Of a stretch of 64,000 nucleotides of DNA, positions 26,698-36,179 are shown piece by piece. Positions within the stretch are counted from its first letter, which is position 1; every line of letters begins with the position of its first letter. The stretch is from Nostoc sp. FACHB-152 (GTDB taxonomy: Bacteria > Cyanobacteriota > Cyanobacteriia > Cyanobacteriales > Nostocaceae). Location: NCBI RefSeq assembly GCF_014697475.1, contig NZ_JACJRV010000028.1, positions 1-64,000 on the forward strand. Reading direction: 5' to 3'. Under the pieces are notes generated by a model, which saw only the letters and a list, made by a program, of their open reading frames with translations, had not been told where the DNA came from and made no database searches. Both the position numbers and the translations under genes were made by a program.

Positions 26698-28662
26698 ATG
26701 CCCTATCCTCTATTACGTGACTTGTTTCAAGTTAGGCAATACAAATCTGTGCTAAAAAAGCAACTACCTAATTTGAAAACACCACTGATTTTGATTGGCT
26801 CTACTTTAGTAATAGGCATAGTTGGTATTACTAGTTACTTGGTAGTCAAAGAATTAATTGTTCAACAACTTCAGGAAAAAGCTCTGCTTCAAGTACGTCA
26901 AGGAACTGATGAGATTGATCAATGGTTAGCAATTTGCTCTACGGAAATTCAAACTATTGCGAATACAGAAGTGGCGCGTTCCTTAAATTGGGCTGTTATT
27001 CAACCATATTTAAAGGCAGAAATTAAGCACACTGATAGATTTTTTAAAATTGCAGTTTCGCTACCTAACGGTTCCTATTACAACAGTGAGGTAGGTAAAA
27101 CTGATACCAACAACAAAGATCGGGATTTTATTCAAAAAGCACTAGCAGGACAAGTCAACATATCAGATCCCTTCATCAGCAGGACTACTGGAATTCCTTC
27201 TGTGGCAATTGCTGCTCCTATTCGTCAAAGTTATGACATTAAAAGTCGTCCTATTGCAGTGTTAAACGGTAGCTTGAAAGTAGACCGAATTACTCAAGTA
27301 GTTAATAAACTGCAATACGGTAATGGTAGTTACGCATTTGCACTTAACTCCAAGGGAGAGCCAATTATTCATCCTAATTCTGCGCTGATGTCAACGCAAG
27401 AAAAACCTGCCCCCAGTTTTCTACAGTCAACTGATTCTAACTTAGCGACACTTGCTAGTCGGATGGTGAACAAAGAGCAAGGAATTGAACTCATTCCTAT
27501 TGATGGCACTAAAAAATATGTTGCTTATTTTCATCTCAAACAAGCAAATTGGTCGATAGCATTGGTTATCCCGCGTGAAAATATTGAATCTCAACTACAC
27601 GCGCTGAATTTACTTGCTTCCATATTGGGTGGACTGCTGGGAATTGCAACAATTATTGCTTGGCGACAAATACAACTATCTCAACGAGCCAAAATGCAGG
27701 TTGTACTGCTTAGTCAACAACGCAAAACATTGCAACAGCAAGCACAAGAACTGGAGCAAACTTTAAAAGAATTACAACAAACTCAAGCTCAGTTGATTCA
27801 ATCTGAAAAAATGTCTAGCTTGAGTCAGTTAGTAGCAGGAGTAGCACATGAAATTAATAACCCAGTCAGCTTTATTTATAGTAATATTACTCCTGCGAAT
27901 GAATACCTCCAAGATTTGCTGAGATTACTGCAACTTTACCAACATCACTATCCCCAACCAGTACCAGAAATTCAAGATGAGGTAGAAGCTATTGAATTAA
28001 ATTTTTTGATAGAAGACTTGCCGAAATTGCTAACTTCGATGGCAGTTGGAGCCGATAGAATTAAACAAATTGTGCTATCTCTGCGAAATTTCTCACGCTT
28101 AGATGAGGCAGAAATAAAAAAAGTAAACATCCATGAAGGTATTGATAGTACACTCATGTTTTTAGAGAACCGTCTCCAAGCTACACCAGATTATCCAGCA
28201 ATTGAAGCTATCAAAGAATATGCTGACTTGCCACTGGTGGAATGCTACCCTGGAGAACTTAATCAGGTGTTTATCAATCTTCTAACAAACGCAATTGATG
28301 CCATACAAGAGTCATTTGTTAATCGTCCTACCCACCAGCATCAAGATGAAGAAATTGCGTCTACTTCATTAATTAGGAAAAAAGGTCAAATTCGCATTCA
28401 AACTGAACTTAATGCTGATAAACAAATAGTTATTCGCATTGCTGATAATGGAATTGGAATTCCTAAAAATTTACAAAAACAAGTATTTAATCCCTTTTTT
28501 ACTACTAAACCTGTTGGGAAAAGTACAGGACTAGCTTTATCTATCAGTTACCAGATTGTTACTGAAAAACATCAGGGTAAATTGCAGTTTACTTCCACTT
28601 TTGGTAAAGGTACAGAGTTTGTCATGGCAATTCCTTTAAAGCAGGTGATAGGTGATAAGTGA
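26698..28662 (+). CDS. Membrane sensor histidine kinase with extracellular Cache domain
   Basis: Of 654 residues, transmembrane helices lie at about 28-52 and 302-322, enclosing a double-Cache-like sensor (60-295: FFKIAVSLPNGSYYN, RDFIQKALAGQVNISDP). A coiled coil (335-372) leads to the phosphoacceptor helix VAGVAHEINNPVSF (His384) and an ATPase domain with LNQVFINLLTNAIDAI, ADNGIGIP and STGLALSI. It is a hybrid-free kinase of the HisKA class; no response regulator gene adjoins. The final VIGDK and stop come from STRR repeats. Confidence 0.92.
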   Translation: MPYPLLRDLFQVRQYKSVLKKQLPNLKTPLILIGSTLVIGIVGITSYLVVKELIVQQLQEKALLQVRQGTDEIDQWLAICSTEIQTIANTEVARSLNWAVIQPYLKAEIKHTDRFFKIAVSLPNGSYYNSEVGKTDTNNKDRDFIQKALAGQVNISDPFISRTTGIPSVAIAAPIRQSYDIKSRPIAVLNGSLKVDRITQVVNKLQYGNGSYAFALNSKGEPIIHPNSALMSTQEKPAPSFLQSTDSNLATLASRMVNKEQGIELIPIDGTKKYVAYFHLKQANWSIALVIPRENIESQLHALNLLASILGGLLGIATIIAWRQIQLSQRAKMQVVLLSQQRKTLQQQAQELEQTLKELQQTQAQLIQSEKMSSLSQLVAGVAHEINNPVSFIYSNITPANEYLQDLLRLLQLYQHHYPQPVPEIQDEVEAIELNFLIEDLPKLLTSMAVGADRIKQIVLSLRNFSRLDEAEIKKVNIHEGIDSTLMFLENRLQATPDYPAIEAIKEYADLPLVECYPGELNQVFINLLTNAIDAIQESFVNRPTHQHQDEEIASTSLIRKKGQIRIQTELNADKQIVIRIADNGIGIPKNLQKQVFNPFFTTKPVGKSTGLALSISYQIVTEKHQGKLQFTSTFGKGTEFVMAIPLKQVIGDK

Positions 28663-28667
28663 TAGGG

Positions 28668-28742
28668 GACAGGTTTATAAAGTTTTTAGGTTTTTATATG
28701 GTCATCTGTCATCACAAATGACCAATGACAAATGACCAATAT
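28668..28742. repeat. STRR cluster (GTGATAG and ATGACCA types)
   Basis: GTGATAAGTGATAGGGGACA follows the kinase stop codon; GTCATCTGTCATCACAAATG and ACCAATGACAAATGACCAAT lie downstream. They fill the convergent gap before the aminotransferase gene. Confidence 0.65.
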
Positions 28743-28750
28743 TAACAACC

Positions 28751-29917
28751 CTAAATCCTTGAGCGCACAAATTTTTCTAACCTATCCAATCCTTTTTCGA
28801 TGGTGGCTAAATCGGTGGCGTAGGAAAGGCGGATATTGTCATCTGCACCAAAGGCAATTCCGGGAATAACTGCAACTTGATGTTCTTCTATTAAGGCGTT
28901 GCAAAAGTCTAAAGATTTGAGTCCGGTTTTGCTGATGTCGGGAAACAGATAAAATGCGCCGTCTGGTTTGGGACAATAGAGACCAGGAATAGCATTGATT
29001 CTCTCTAACATGACTTGTCGCCGTTTGGTGAAAGCTTGAAGCATTTCGGCTACACAGTCTTGAGAATCTTGTAAAGCTGCGATCGCACCATATTGGGCAA
29101 AAGTACAAACATTCGATGTACTATGGCCTTGAATGGAATTGGCTGCTTTGATAGCTTCTACTGGCCCGGCTAAATAACCCAGTCGCCAACCTGTCATCGA
29201 GTAAGCTTTGGCAAACCCATTACTAATAAAAGTCCGGTCAAAAATTTCCTTACCTAGAGAACCAATGCTAATGTGTTCTGCACCGTCGTAGAGAATTTTT
29301 TCGTAAATCTCATCGGAAACCACAAGGATATCTGCATCAACTATTACCTCTGCCAAAGCTTTAATTTCATCTGGCGTGTAAACCATCCCAGTCGGGTTGG
29401 ATGGGGAGTTGAGGACAAATAACTTAGTTTTGGGGGTAATGGCTTGGCGCAGTTGTTGAGGTGTAATTTTATAGCCTGTGGAAGCATCGGTGTTGACAAT
29501 TACTGATACACCACCTACCAAAGTTACCATTTCCGGATAACTGAGCCAATAGGGAGCCGGGATAATTACCTCATCACCTGGATCGATCAACGCCACAATC
29601 AGATTGTACAAAGAATGTTTACCGCCATTAGTGACGATGACATTTTCTGCCTTGTAATCTAAACCATTATCATTTTTCAGCTTCTGGGCGATCGCTTCCC
29701 TTAACTTTGGTTCTCCTGCGGCGGGGCCATATTTGGTTTTGCCTTCTGCCAAAGCTTTGGTGGCTGCGGCTTTGATATGTGCTGGGGTGTCAAAATCTGG
29801 TTCTCCAGCACTAAAACTACAAACATCTATACCTTCTGCCTTCATGGCCTTAGCTTTAGCTGCGATCGCTAAGGTTAGAGAAGGCTTTACCTGACTTACT
29901 CTTGCTGCCAGTTTCAT
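28751..29917 (-). CDS. aspC: Aspartate aminotransferase (class I, prokaryotic type)
   Basis: The 388-residue PLP enzyme has [11 protein letters not shown] (35-45), [20 protein letters not shown] and the PLP lysine in [18 protein letters not shown] (Lys237). It fits the 1-beta subgroup, which interconverts aspartate and glutamate and, in some species, forms prephenate-derived arogenate. Both activities are possible here. Confidence 0.93.
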   Translation of the reverse strand: MKLAARVSQVKPSLTLAIAAKAKAMKAEGIDVCSFSAGEPDFDTPAHIKAAATKALAEGKTKYGPAAGEPKLREAIAQKLKNDNGLDYKAENVIVTNGGKHSLYNLIVALIDPGDEVIIPAPYWLSYPEMVTLVGGVSVIVNTDASTGYKITPQQLRQAITPKTKLFVLNSPSNPTGMVYTPDEIKALAEVIVDADILVVSDEIYEKILYDGAEHISIGSLGKEIFDRTFISNGFAKAYSMTGWRLGYLAGPVEAIKAANSIQGHSTSNVCTFAQYGAIAALQDSQDCVAEMLQAFTKRRQVMLERINAIPGLYCPKPDGAFYLFPDISKTGLKSLDFCNALIEEHQVAVIPGIAFGADDNIRLSYATDLATIEKGLDRLEKFVRSRI

Positions 29918-30096
29918 TCTTACTTATTCTTCGGCAAATCTCTAACTTACTTAAGGATATCCCAGAAATCCTACCGAGTTTTGCCTTTTAGGGAATTCCT
30001 TAATATAGGACTAAGGGTATTGGGGTATAGAGGAGCAGAGGCGCAGGGGAGAGGTTACTGTTCATTCTCCCTATCCCCCCGCTCTCTTGCATACCT

Positions 30097-31800
30097 TCAC
30101 GGTGAAGTTAAAATACAGTCCGCTTTTAATACAGAAAAGTTCTCTGTTTCTATAACAGAACAGCGAGATACTAATTTGGCGATCGCCGGAATTTTCCCTT
30201 GTTCTAAATTATCTAAAGCTTCAGCAAACACTGGTTGAAAACTTTTTAGCCAGGTTTTTTTTGTTAAATACTCAGGTTGAAAAGCTGTGCGTTCCAGTAA
30301 CCAAAAATCTACGCCATAATTTTGAATCAATTGTTTTGCTGCTGTTATGTCAAGACTGTATTGGCTGCGAATCAAATCGATACTGCGTTGGCGAATTTGG
30401 GAGTAATAACCGATATGGAACGGAAGCGCATATTCTCTACCAACCAAAATAGGTCTTTGACCAAAAGTTGGAATATTATCTGCCTCATCCGCGAGAGTAG
30501 CAACCAAGGTTTCTTTAGGCTGCTGTTGCAGGAATTTATATAAATTTAACTCTCTAGATACTCTGTAATCTGTAGTTGGGAAACGTCCTGACAAATTAGG
30601 ATATAGAAAAAGTGCAGCCGCTACAAATATTGTCAATCCTAATCTCCAAAATCTGCGTTTTCTTCCCGCAGCATTCATTTGTTGATTAGCCAAGAAAAAC
30701 TTATCTAACATTACCGTTAAAGTAATACCACTAGCGATCGCCATGACAATTCGTATTGTATGAACTATATATCGCGTTGGGAAAAACAGCTTTAGTAATA
30801 AGGCATGAGCGGCAAAATATAAAATTAAAGATACTATGACAATTTGTAATAATAGCTTGATTTTACTGTTAACTAATCTAATTAGAGGAAAGCGATCGCA
30901 ATGTTGCAATACCATTGGAAAAAACAATCCCATCCAAATAAAAGGCGGCAGCAACGGTGGTAATATACCGCTATGTTGTCCAATCAACCAAAATTTCCAG
31001 GGATTGTCATTAAAAAAAGGATGCCTGCCATCTGGCCAGTATTCTGGCATTGTTAAGGCTTGAGTACCACTAACACTTGGCCCATATTGAGCAGCCATGA
31101 AAGCGTAAGGCAATATTGCTAAAAATCCTAATCCTAAGATTGTGGCAAGTAAAATATAATTTTTGGGCATCCGCAGGAGTAAAATCCCTAGACAAATGAA
31201 TAGCAGTATTGGATAAAATAATCCTGCAAACACAATTACCAAACAGATACTAACCCAAGATTCGCGCACAAGATAGTAAAGAAAAGCTAATATCAAAGGG
31301 TATAAAAAAGACCTAGGCGTAGCAGAAACCAAGTCACTTTTAAACCAGAGACTTTGATTTAGTAGCAAAGTACTAATAAAAGCCGCAAGTGGAACTGGAA
31401 ATATTTCCAGACACAGCCAAAAACAATAGCTTGTTATAATCAAACCTAAAAAAATAGGTAAGATTTTACTCAGCAATAGAGGATTAATGCCTAGATAAGC
31501 CATTAGCTTATAAACACTGGCATATCCTAACGGCGTAATCGATTTGAAATAATCAGCTATTAAATCATTATGAAATAATTCAGAATCGACAAACCTCTGC
31601 ATCCAAAATACGTATTCTCTTGCATCATCTTGAACAACATATTCACTTTTGAAAGCTTTCTGTAGTCCCAGGTAGCCGTAAAATATTCCAAATCCCAAAC
31701 TGAGAATTAACCACAATAAAACTGATATAGAAGTACTTCTGTTGTTAGCAAAAGATGTAGGCTTAATTGTTGCAATTAAAAATTTATGCAGAGATGACAT
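30097..31800 (-). CDS. Large multi-spanning membrane protein, possible GT-C-type glycosyltransferase
   Basis: With the ATG at 31800 the protein has 567 residues; a longer frame from 31899 adds 33 non-hydrophobic residues and is less likely. It has about ten transmembrane segments (for example VLLWLILSLGFGIFYGYLGL and LPIFLGLIITSYCFWLCLEI) and a soluble C-terminal part. An early periplasmic loop with acidic residues (YVVQDDAREYVFW) resembles the DD or DxD motif of GT-C lipid-sugar-dependent transferases. No family was recognised with confidence. Probably a surface polysaccharide or lipid glycosylation enzyme. Confidence 0.65.
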   Translation of the reverse strand: MSSLHKFLIATIKPTSFANNRSTSISVLLWLILSLGFGIFYGYLGLQKAFKSEYVVQDDAREYVFWMQRFVDSELFHNDLIADYFKSITPLGYASVYKLMAYLGINPLLLSKILPIFLGLIITSYCFWLCLEIFPVPLAAFISTLLLNQSLWFKSDLVSATPRSFLYPLILAFLYYLVRESWVSICLVIVFAGLFYPILLFICLGILLLRMPKNYILLATILGLGFLAILPYAFMAAQYGPSVSGTQALTMPEYWPDGRHPFFNDNPWKFWLIGQHSGILPPLLPPFIWMGLFFPMVLQHCDRFPLIRLVNSKIKLLLQIVIVSLILYFAAHALLLKLFFPTRYIVHTIRIVMAIASGITLTVMLDKFFLANQQMNAAGRKRRFWRLGLTIFVAAALFLYPNLSGRFPTTDYRVSRELNLYKFLQQQPKETLVATLADEADNIPTFGQRPILVGREYALPFHIGYYSQIRQRSIDLIRSQYSLDITAAKQLIQNYGVDFWLLERTAFQPEYLTKKTWLKSFQPVFAEALDNLEQGKIPAIAKLVSRCSVIETENFSVLKADCILTSP

Positions 31801-32006
31801 TACTGATATAGCAATCCTATTTAATTTACAAACTACTCGTGGCGCAGGCAATAGATTGGTTTGGATATCATTTAAGTTTGCTATATCAAATCCTAGCAAT
31901 AACTAACAAGCATCTAGCCAAACATCATATCACTCGATTATTTAGATGATGTTTGAAAAGTTTTAGGGAGTCAAAAAATAAGCCAGTCGCTTCAGTATAA
32001 TACGGC

Positions 32007-32129
32007 TCATTGCAAGACTGACCACATATCAACTTCACGCTTGCGTTCACCGGGTTTTGCCTCTGGAATCAAGTCACTGAGAAATTCATATTGGTCACGG
32101 GTCAGATTGCTGGTGTGAACTTTACTCAT
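32007..32129 (-). pseudogene. 5' fragment of an IS5/IS4-like transposase
   Basis: The reverse strand encodes MSKVHTSNLTRDQYEFLSDL, then IPEAKPGERKREVDMWSVLQ, then a stop. This is the start of an IS5-superfamily (DUF4096-type) transposase, cut after 40 codons. No inverted repeats or catalytic part remain. Confidence 0.75.
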
Positions 32130-32285
32130 CTCACTCTCTCGGTGCTGTTTACTATTCATTCACAGCTTATACTAAGAGAGCTTTTTTACACCCTGCCTGA
32201 CTTTTCAAACACCCTCTTAGGTTACTAAAATCTTTACTGTACAAGTGCTTGTCACTGTACAATAATTAGCAATAAATAAAAAATT

Positions 32286-32320
32286 AAGCATCAAGGCGAA
32301 AATTTCACCTTATGCTTTTT
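32286..32320 (-). terminator. Terminator of the 32342-32986 gene
   Basis: Arms AAGCATCAAGGCGAAA and TTTCACCTTATGCTT make a nearly perfect stem. On the reverse strand a T-rich stretch (TTAATTTTTTATT) follows; on the forward strand it is followed by TTT, so it may work both ways. Confidence 0.75.
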
Positions 32321-32341
32321 CAAATTCCAAATATTTTATTG

Positions 32342-32986
32342 TTAATGCATTTCGTCGTATTCTGGTGCTTCTACTCGTCTAGCTTCGCCACGAGAAGGGG
32401 GCAGAAACTCAGCGCGACGAACGGGAACTAAAGGCGTTGTTGAGCCTTGATAAGGATGAATAACCTGTACTGTACGGGTAGGACGGTTACGTGGGCCAAA
32501 CAAAGCCAATACTCCAGCGACAACTATACCGCCACCAACCGTGAGTGTTGCACCTCCCACAGCCCAAACGATTGGTGATGACCACCAAGCAGCATTTTGA
32601 GGCTGAAACGCTTCAGATGCTACTTTTTGGTTGTTTTGCTGGGCTAATAGCAACTGCTGGGCGTTCTGATTATCAAATAGTCGTTGGTTTGCGCCTCTTA
32701 GCTGTTCATTATCGGTTTTTAAACGATTCAATTCAGCTTTTAACTGATCAACTTCTGCCCGTATCTCAGGGTTAAGTGCAGTGGGTGGCTGTGTATTCGG
32801 ATAGGGTTGCTGTCCGTAAGGAGGGTATTGCGCGGGTGGCTGCATTACCTGAGGTGCCATTACCGTGGGGATTTGGGGTGCAACAGCAAAATTAGGTTGT
32901 AAGGGAGTATTTGTTCCCTTGAGCAAAACAAGAGCCGCCAGCCCAGCCACAGCGACTCCACCGATAAATGCCATACTCTCACTCAT
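32342..32986 (-). CDS. Membrane protein with coiled coil, unknown function
   Basis: The 214-residue protein has an N-terminal membrane segment (about 5-23, MAFIGGVAVAGLAALVLL), a Pro/Gln-rich linker (28-70), a coiled coil (75-115, IRAEVDQLKAELNRLKTDN), a second membrane segment (140-163) and a basic, proline-containing tail. No family was recognised. The layout suggests a scaffold or anchoring protein spanning the membrane twice. It has its own terminator and no operon partner. Confidence 0.7.
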   Translation of the reverse strand: MSESMAFIGGVAVAGLAALVLLKGTNTPLQPNFAVAPQIPTVMAPQVMQPPAQYPPYGQQPYPNTQPPTALNPEIRAEVDQLKAELNRLKTDNEQLRGANQRLFDNQNAQQLLLAQQNNQKVASEAFQPQNAAWWSSPIVWAVGGATLTVGGGIVVAGVLALFGPRNRPTRTVQVIHPYQGSTTPLVPVRRAEFLPPSRGEARRVEAPEYDEMH

Positions 32987-33296
32987 CGCCTTTGCCCCTC
33001 AACTGCGACGTTCTTTTTTGTGACTGACACACTCTCACACTCATAGTTTTTTGCTTACTCAACTTTACCTAATACTTTAAGTATAAGCGGCAGTATTAGC
33101 TAGTTTTTTTACAGCCTGCAATCTGCTGTTAATATTCAAGACTATAAACGTCAAATTGTCTACTAAACCAAGGTAAAAAAACTATACTGTTATACTTTCT
33201 TAATCTACTTTTTCTTAAAGAGTCAATGGTCAGTGGTCATTTGTCCTTTGTTCTTCTCTCCTCTGCCCCCCTGCCTCTTCCCCCACTCCCTATTCC
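32987..33296. other. Gap between two genes on the reverse strand
   Basis: Promoter region for the preceding membrane protein, then C/T-rich STRR-like heptamers (CCCTATT types) at 33225-33298 that also supply part of the trpA stop context. Nothing else recognised. Confidence 0.5.
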
Positions 33297-34094
33297 CTAT
33301 TTAACCAGAGCAGCTTTTAAACTTTGGCAAAATTGAGCGATCGCACTTAGTCCTTCTTCAGGAGTACCTTCTGCAAGACGCTTGACAAAAGCACTACCAA
33401 CAATTGCTGCATCGGCTCCCCATTCTTTTACCTGACGGGCTTGTTCAATTTGGGAAATCCCAAATCCTACACCAATTGGTTTGTCAGTGACATTACGAAT
33501 TTGTTGCAGTAAATCTGATACCCGCGATTCGATTTGTGATCGCATCCCGGTGACACCAGTCACACTAACCAAATAGATAAATCCTTGGGAAGCACGGGCG
33601 ATGGCTTCGATTCTGTCAGCAGAACTAGTAGGTGCTATCAATAATGTTAAATCAATCCCCATCTCTCCAGCCGGCTTTAACAAACCAGCAGCTTCCTCAA
33701 GGGGTAAATCAGGTACTACCAACCCTGCTACCCCAGCCGCCGCAATTTGCTGAAGAAAATTTTCAATTCCGCGATGCAAAATCGGGTTGTAATAACAAAA
33801 CAGAATAATTGGTGCTTGCAGGCTGGGAGTTATTTCTTGCAGCATTTCCAGCACTGCTTCTAATTTCGTTCCTTTTTGCAAAGCACGGGTAGCTGCCGCC
33901 TGAATTACTGGCCCATCCGCCAGAGGATCAGAATAAGGAACACCCAATTCAATCATGTCAGCACCACTGCTATCTAAAATTTTCAAAGCAGATGCGGTGG
34001 TTGCTAAATCTGGGTCACCAGCAGTAATAAACGGAATCAGAGCGCACTCTTGATTCCGTCTTAAGATTTCAAAGCGATCAGAAATGGCAGTCAT
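33297..34094 (-). CDS. trpA: Tryptophan synthase alpha chain
   Basis: The 265-residue TIM barrel cleaves indole-3-glycerol phosphate to indole for the beta chain. Marks: [13 protein letters not shown] with the family motif, [19 protein letters not shown] (catalytic Glu and Asp), [14 protein letters not shown], and GFGISQ. It stands downstream of ndhL and DUF3007, a conserved cyanobacterial gene order, but is separated from them by about 250 bp of repeats. Confidence 0.96.
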   Translation of the reverse strand: MTAISDRFEILRRNQECALIPFITAGDPDLATTASALKILDSSGADMIELGVPYSDPLADGPVIQAAATRALQKGTKLEAVLEMLQEITPSLQAPIILFCYYNPILHRGIENFLQQIAAAGVAGLVVPDLPLEEAAGLLKPAGEMGIDLTLLIAPTSSADRIEAIARASQGFIYLVSVTGVTGMRSQIESRVSDLLQQIRNVTDKPIGVGFGISQIEQARQVKEWGADAAIVGSAFVKRLAEGTPEEGLSAIAQFCQSLKAALVK

Positions 34095-34113
34095 AAGTCA
34101 AAAGTCAAAAGTC

Positions 34114-34335
34114 AAGGGGAGCCAGCGCGTTGCGGAGGTTTCCTCCGTTGTAGCGACTGGCGTTCAATAGTCAAAAGAATTAATTAGAAACTAGAAAACT
34201 GGGAATCCTTATGGAAGTCAATATGTCTTATCCCCGGAATCAGGAATAAAAAGTAGAAAATTCTGAAAAATTTCCCTATTGCCTGTTCCCTGTTCCCTGT
34301 TCCCTTCTTCAATGACTATTGACTATTGACTCATA
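34114..34335. repeat. Palindromic and heptameric repeats between DUF3007 and trpA
   Basis: A REP-like palindrome around GCGTTGCGGAGG and CCTCCGTTGTAGCG (34128-34155) is followed by STRRs: TTCCCTG units (34282-34305) and GACTATTGACTATTGACTCA (34313-34332). Confidence 0.7.
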
Positions 34336-34346
34336 AAACGATCACT

Positions 34347-34658
34347 TTACACCTGAGATTGCTTTTCTTGTTCAATCTCAGCTTGAATTTTTTCTAGTTC
34401 TTCGGGTGTAAGTTCGTCCAGCCGCTTTTGGAAAAAAGCTTGTTCATACTCTTCCCGTTGTTGATGGTAGGTCATATTTTGATTGACAGCGCGGAAAAGA
34501 TAAGTGCCTAACCAACCAATCAACCCAATCATTAGCACAGCTTGGCTCCATATCCCAGCTTGTTGGCTATCTAAACCAAATAGCTGTAATCCCACATAAG
34601 CCAAGCCGCCAGCAATAAAAATACCCAAGCCAATTCCAATAGCGTCAATGCGTCGCAT
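34347..34658 (-). CDS. DUF3007 membrane protein
   Basis: A 103-residue protein with two transmembrane helices (8-27 and 37-57) and a charged coiled C-terminus (HQQREEYEQAFFQKRLDELT). DUF3007 is conserved in cyanobacteria and plastid-bearing organisms, typically next to ndhL, hence a suspected link to the thylakoid NDH-1 complex. It lies 24 bp downstream of ndhL in the same operon. Confidence 0.85.
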   Translation of the reverse strand: MRRIDAIGIGLGIFIAGGLAYVGLQLFGLDSQQAGIWSQAVLMIGLIGWLGTYLFRAVNQNMTYHQQREEYEQAFFQKRLDELTPEELEKIQAEIEQEKQSQV

Positions 34659-34682
34659 GAGAGTTATGACCTACCAATCTCG

Positions 34683-34895
34683 TTAGACTTCAATTTTTCG
34701 CGGTTGTGGTCGGAGATTTACAAAAGGTGATAGAACTAACAAACCGGGAAAGAAAAAGAAAACCAAAAAGTACATAAAAGCACGCTCAAATGAGCTAGCT
34801 ACATACCAGCGCAGTTTGAGGTAAAACAGTACAGCCACGGGGATGACTAATAGATAAGCTCCAGCCAAACTCAGATACAGCAGGGCTACGATCAT
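34683..34895 (-). CDS. ndhL: NAD(P)H-quinone oxidoreductase subunit L
   Basis: The 70-residue protein has two transmembrane helices (about 3-25 and 37-58) joined by [19 protein letters not shown], the NdhL signature. NdhL (also named IctA) is a small membrane subunit of the cyanobacterial NDH-1 complex needed for respiration, cyclic electron flow and inorganic carbon uptake. It heads the ndhL-DUF3007-(trpA) cluster. Confidence 0.93.
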   Translation of the reverse strand: MIVALLYLSLAGAYLLVIPVAVLFYLKLRWYVASSFERAFMYFLVFFFFPGLLVLSPFVNLRPQPRKIEV

Positions 34896-35252
34896 AGATT
34901 TTTTCTCTTTATAGACAAGGCCATTCAGTGCATCTGTTTCCCATCATAGGCTGAACGTGCAGCCACAGGAAAGTCAAACTATAAAGCTTTTTTATAACTG
35001 TCCAAAAATTCCGCACTTTTACCTGGACAAAACTCAGGATGATGCTACAATAGCAAAGCCAGTATCAAATCGGCGTGCTTGTTCACTCAGATTTTAAGAT
35101 ACCTGTCTAATGTGAATTGCTAAGAAAAAAGCAGCGATCGCATAACCTAGACAAAATTTCTGAAATCTAGTTGCCAAAAATGCACAATTGATGTTGGATA
35201 GATAAGGAGGTATTTGCTGCCTCCAAAAAATAACTGACTCCTAAGTAAATCT
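34896..35252. other. Divergent region between ndhL and tRNA-Leu
   Basis: Promoters for both directions are expected. No further gene was recognised. An AAGGAGG-like stretch near 35205 precedes no usable frame. Confidence 0.45.
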
Positions 35253-35608
35253 GGGGGTGTGGCGGAATGGCAGACGCTACGGACTTAGCTAACTGAGCCT
35301 TGATCGAGAAATCTTTCAAGTGTCAGCTCTCAAACTCAGGGAAACCTAAATCTGTTTCCAGACAAGGCAATCCTGAGCCAAGCCCAAAAATTTTAGATCT
35401 TGGACTCCATTTAAATCCAAAATCAAAAATTAAAGGGAAGGTGCAGAGACTCGACGGGAGCTACCCTAACGTAAAGTCGAGGGTAAAGGGAGAGTCCAAT
35501 TCTCAAAGCCCAAGGTAGATAAAACTACTAGGCAGTAGTGAAAGCTGCAAGAGAATGAAAATCCGTTGACCTTAAACGGTCGTGAGGGTTCAAGTCCCTC
35601 CACCCCCA
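35253..35608 (+). tRNA. trnL-UAA: tRNA-Leu(UAA) interrupted by a group I intron
   Basis: Exon 1 (35253-35286) gives GGGGGTG acceptor and D arm and ends in GGACTT; exon 2 (35558-35608) begins AAAATCCG and ends CACCCCCA. Joining restores the anticodon loop CTTAAAA with anticodon TAA. The split after the first anticodon base is the position conserved in cyanobacteria and plastids. CCA is not encoded. Confidence 0.96.
35287..35557 (+). ncRNA. Self-splicing group I intron of tRNA-Leu(UAA)
   Basis: A 271-nt intron ending in G, as group I introns do. Conserved core parts are visible: the Q element AATCCTGAGCCAAGCC (35369-35384), R element GGTGCAGAGACTCGACGGGA (35441-35460) and S element AAAGTCGAGGGTA (35472-35484). 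It has no endonuclease gene; a 72-codon frame across it is a shadow. Between Q and R lies an AT-rich expansion of heptamer-like units (ATCCAAA, ATCAAAA), the usual variable P6b stem. Confidence 0.93.
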
Positions 35609-35762
35609 TTAAAAAACAAAAATTAGCATAGTCTAGATTGTGACTTTACCTATTGTATAGTGACTAGTTGTTCATCGCATTAATTCTGCTGGGTGAAACT
35701 TGGTTCTATTCCTTATCTTTTTCTTTCCCTTTCGCGTACTTTGCGCCCTTTGCGGTTCGTTA

Positions 35763-36179
35763 TTATTCAAAAACATATTTTTCAGCTACTTTCCAATAGC
35801 GTGAGAACCGCTTTAAATCGATATAACCTTCATACTCAAAAAATGGTTCTACTGCTAAAACTTCCAATTCCAAAGAAGCTTCGATTTCAGCGCAGATATT
35901 ATCAAATCTGGGGCTAGGGCTTTCGGCTGTGATTACTAAATTAGCATTATGCTCTTTAGCAAAAGCTAAAATTTCCTGTGCCACATTACCACGCCGGATT
36001 TCTACTGGTAACTCTAGCAAGCATTCATAAATAAAGGCAATGCGTTTTAGACTTAATTGCCATTCTTCAATCAAAGCATCATCCCAAACCCAAATTGCCG
36101 GGGCATCGGGGTATTCTTGAAGTGCAGGGTTGGATGGACTAAGACAGTCTCCGTGTACCCAAATAATTGGTTTACTCAT
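35763..36179 (-). CDS. Photolyase N-terminal-like (Rossmann) domain protein
   Basis: The 138-residue protein matches only the alpha/beta domain of photolyases and cryptochromes: IIWVHGDCLSPSNPALQEYP, AIWVWDDALIEEW, LKRIAFIYECLLEL, EIRRGNVAQEIL. It lacks the FAD domain, which is encoded by the gene directly upstream; the two overlap by 4 bp (ATGA), giving tight translational coupling. The pair would form a two-chain photolyase-like protein with the domain order reversed at gene level. Whether it repairs DNA or acts as a light sensor is unknown. Confidence 0.75.
   Translation of the reverse strand: MSKPIIWVHGDCLSPSNPALQEYPDAPAIWVWDDALIEEWQLSLKRIAFIYECLLELPVEIRRGNVAQEILAFAKEHNANLVITAESPSPRFDNICAEIEASLELEVLAVEPFFEYEGYIDLKRFSRYWKVAEKYVFE

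Larger units (their letters stand above)
31801..32341. other. Gap with a transposase scrap and a terminator
   Basis: Holds an IS5-like transposase 5' fragment at 32007-32129 and the terminator of the downstream membrane-protein gene. The rest is AT-rich and unassigned. Confidence 0.5.

Noticed and set aside
29981-30238. 85-codon frame near 30 kb
   Set aside because: Overlaps the 3' end of the membrane-protein gene antisense and is partly repeat-derived.
31801-31899. N-terminal extension of the large membrane protein
   Set aside because: The extra 33 residues are not part of the membrane topology, and the internal ATG at 31800 stands before the first hydrophobic segment.
35300-35518. 72-codon frame within the tRNA-Leu intron
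   Set aside because: It runs through the conserved ribozyme core and shows no homing-endonuclease motif.
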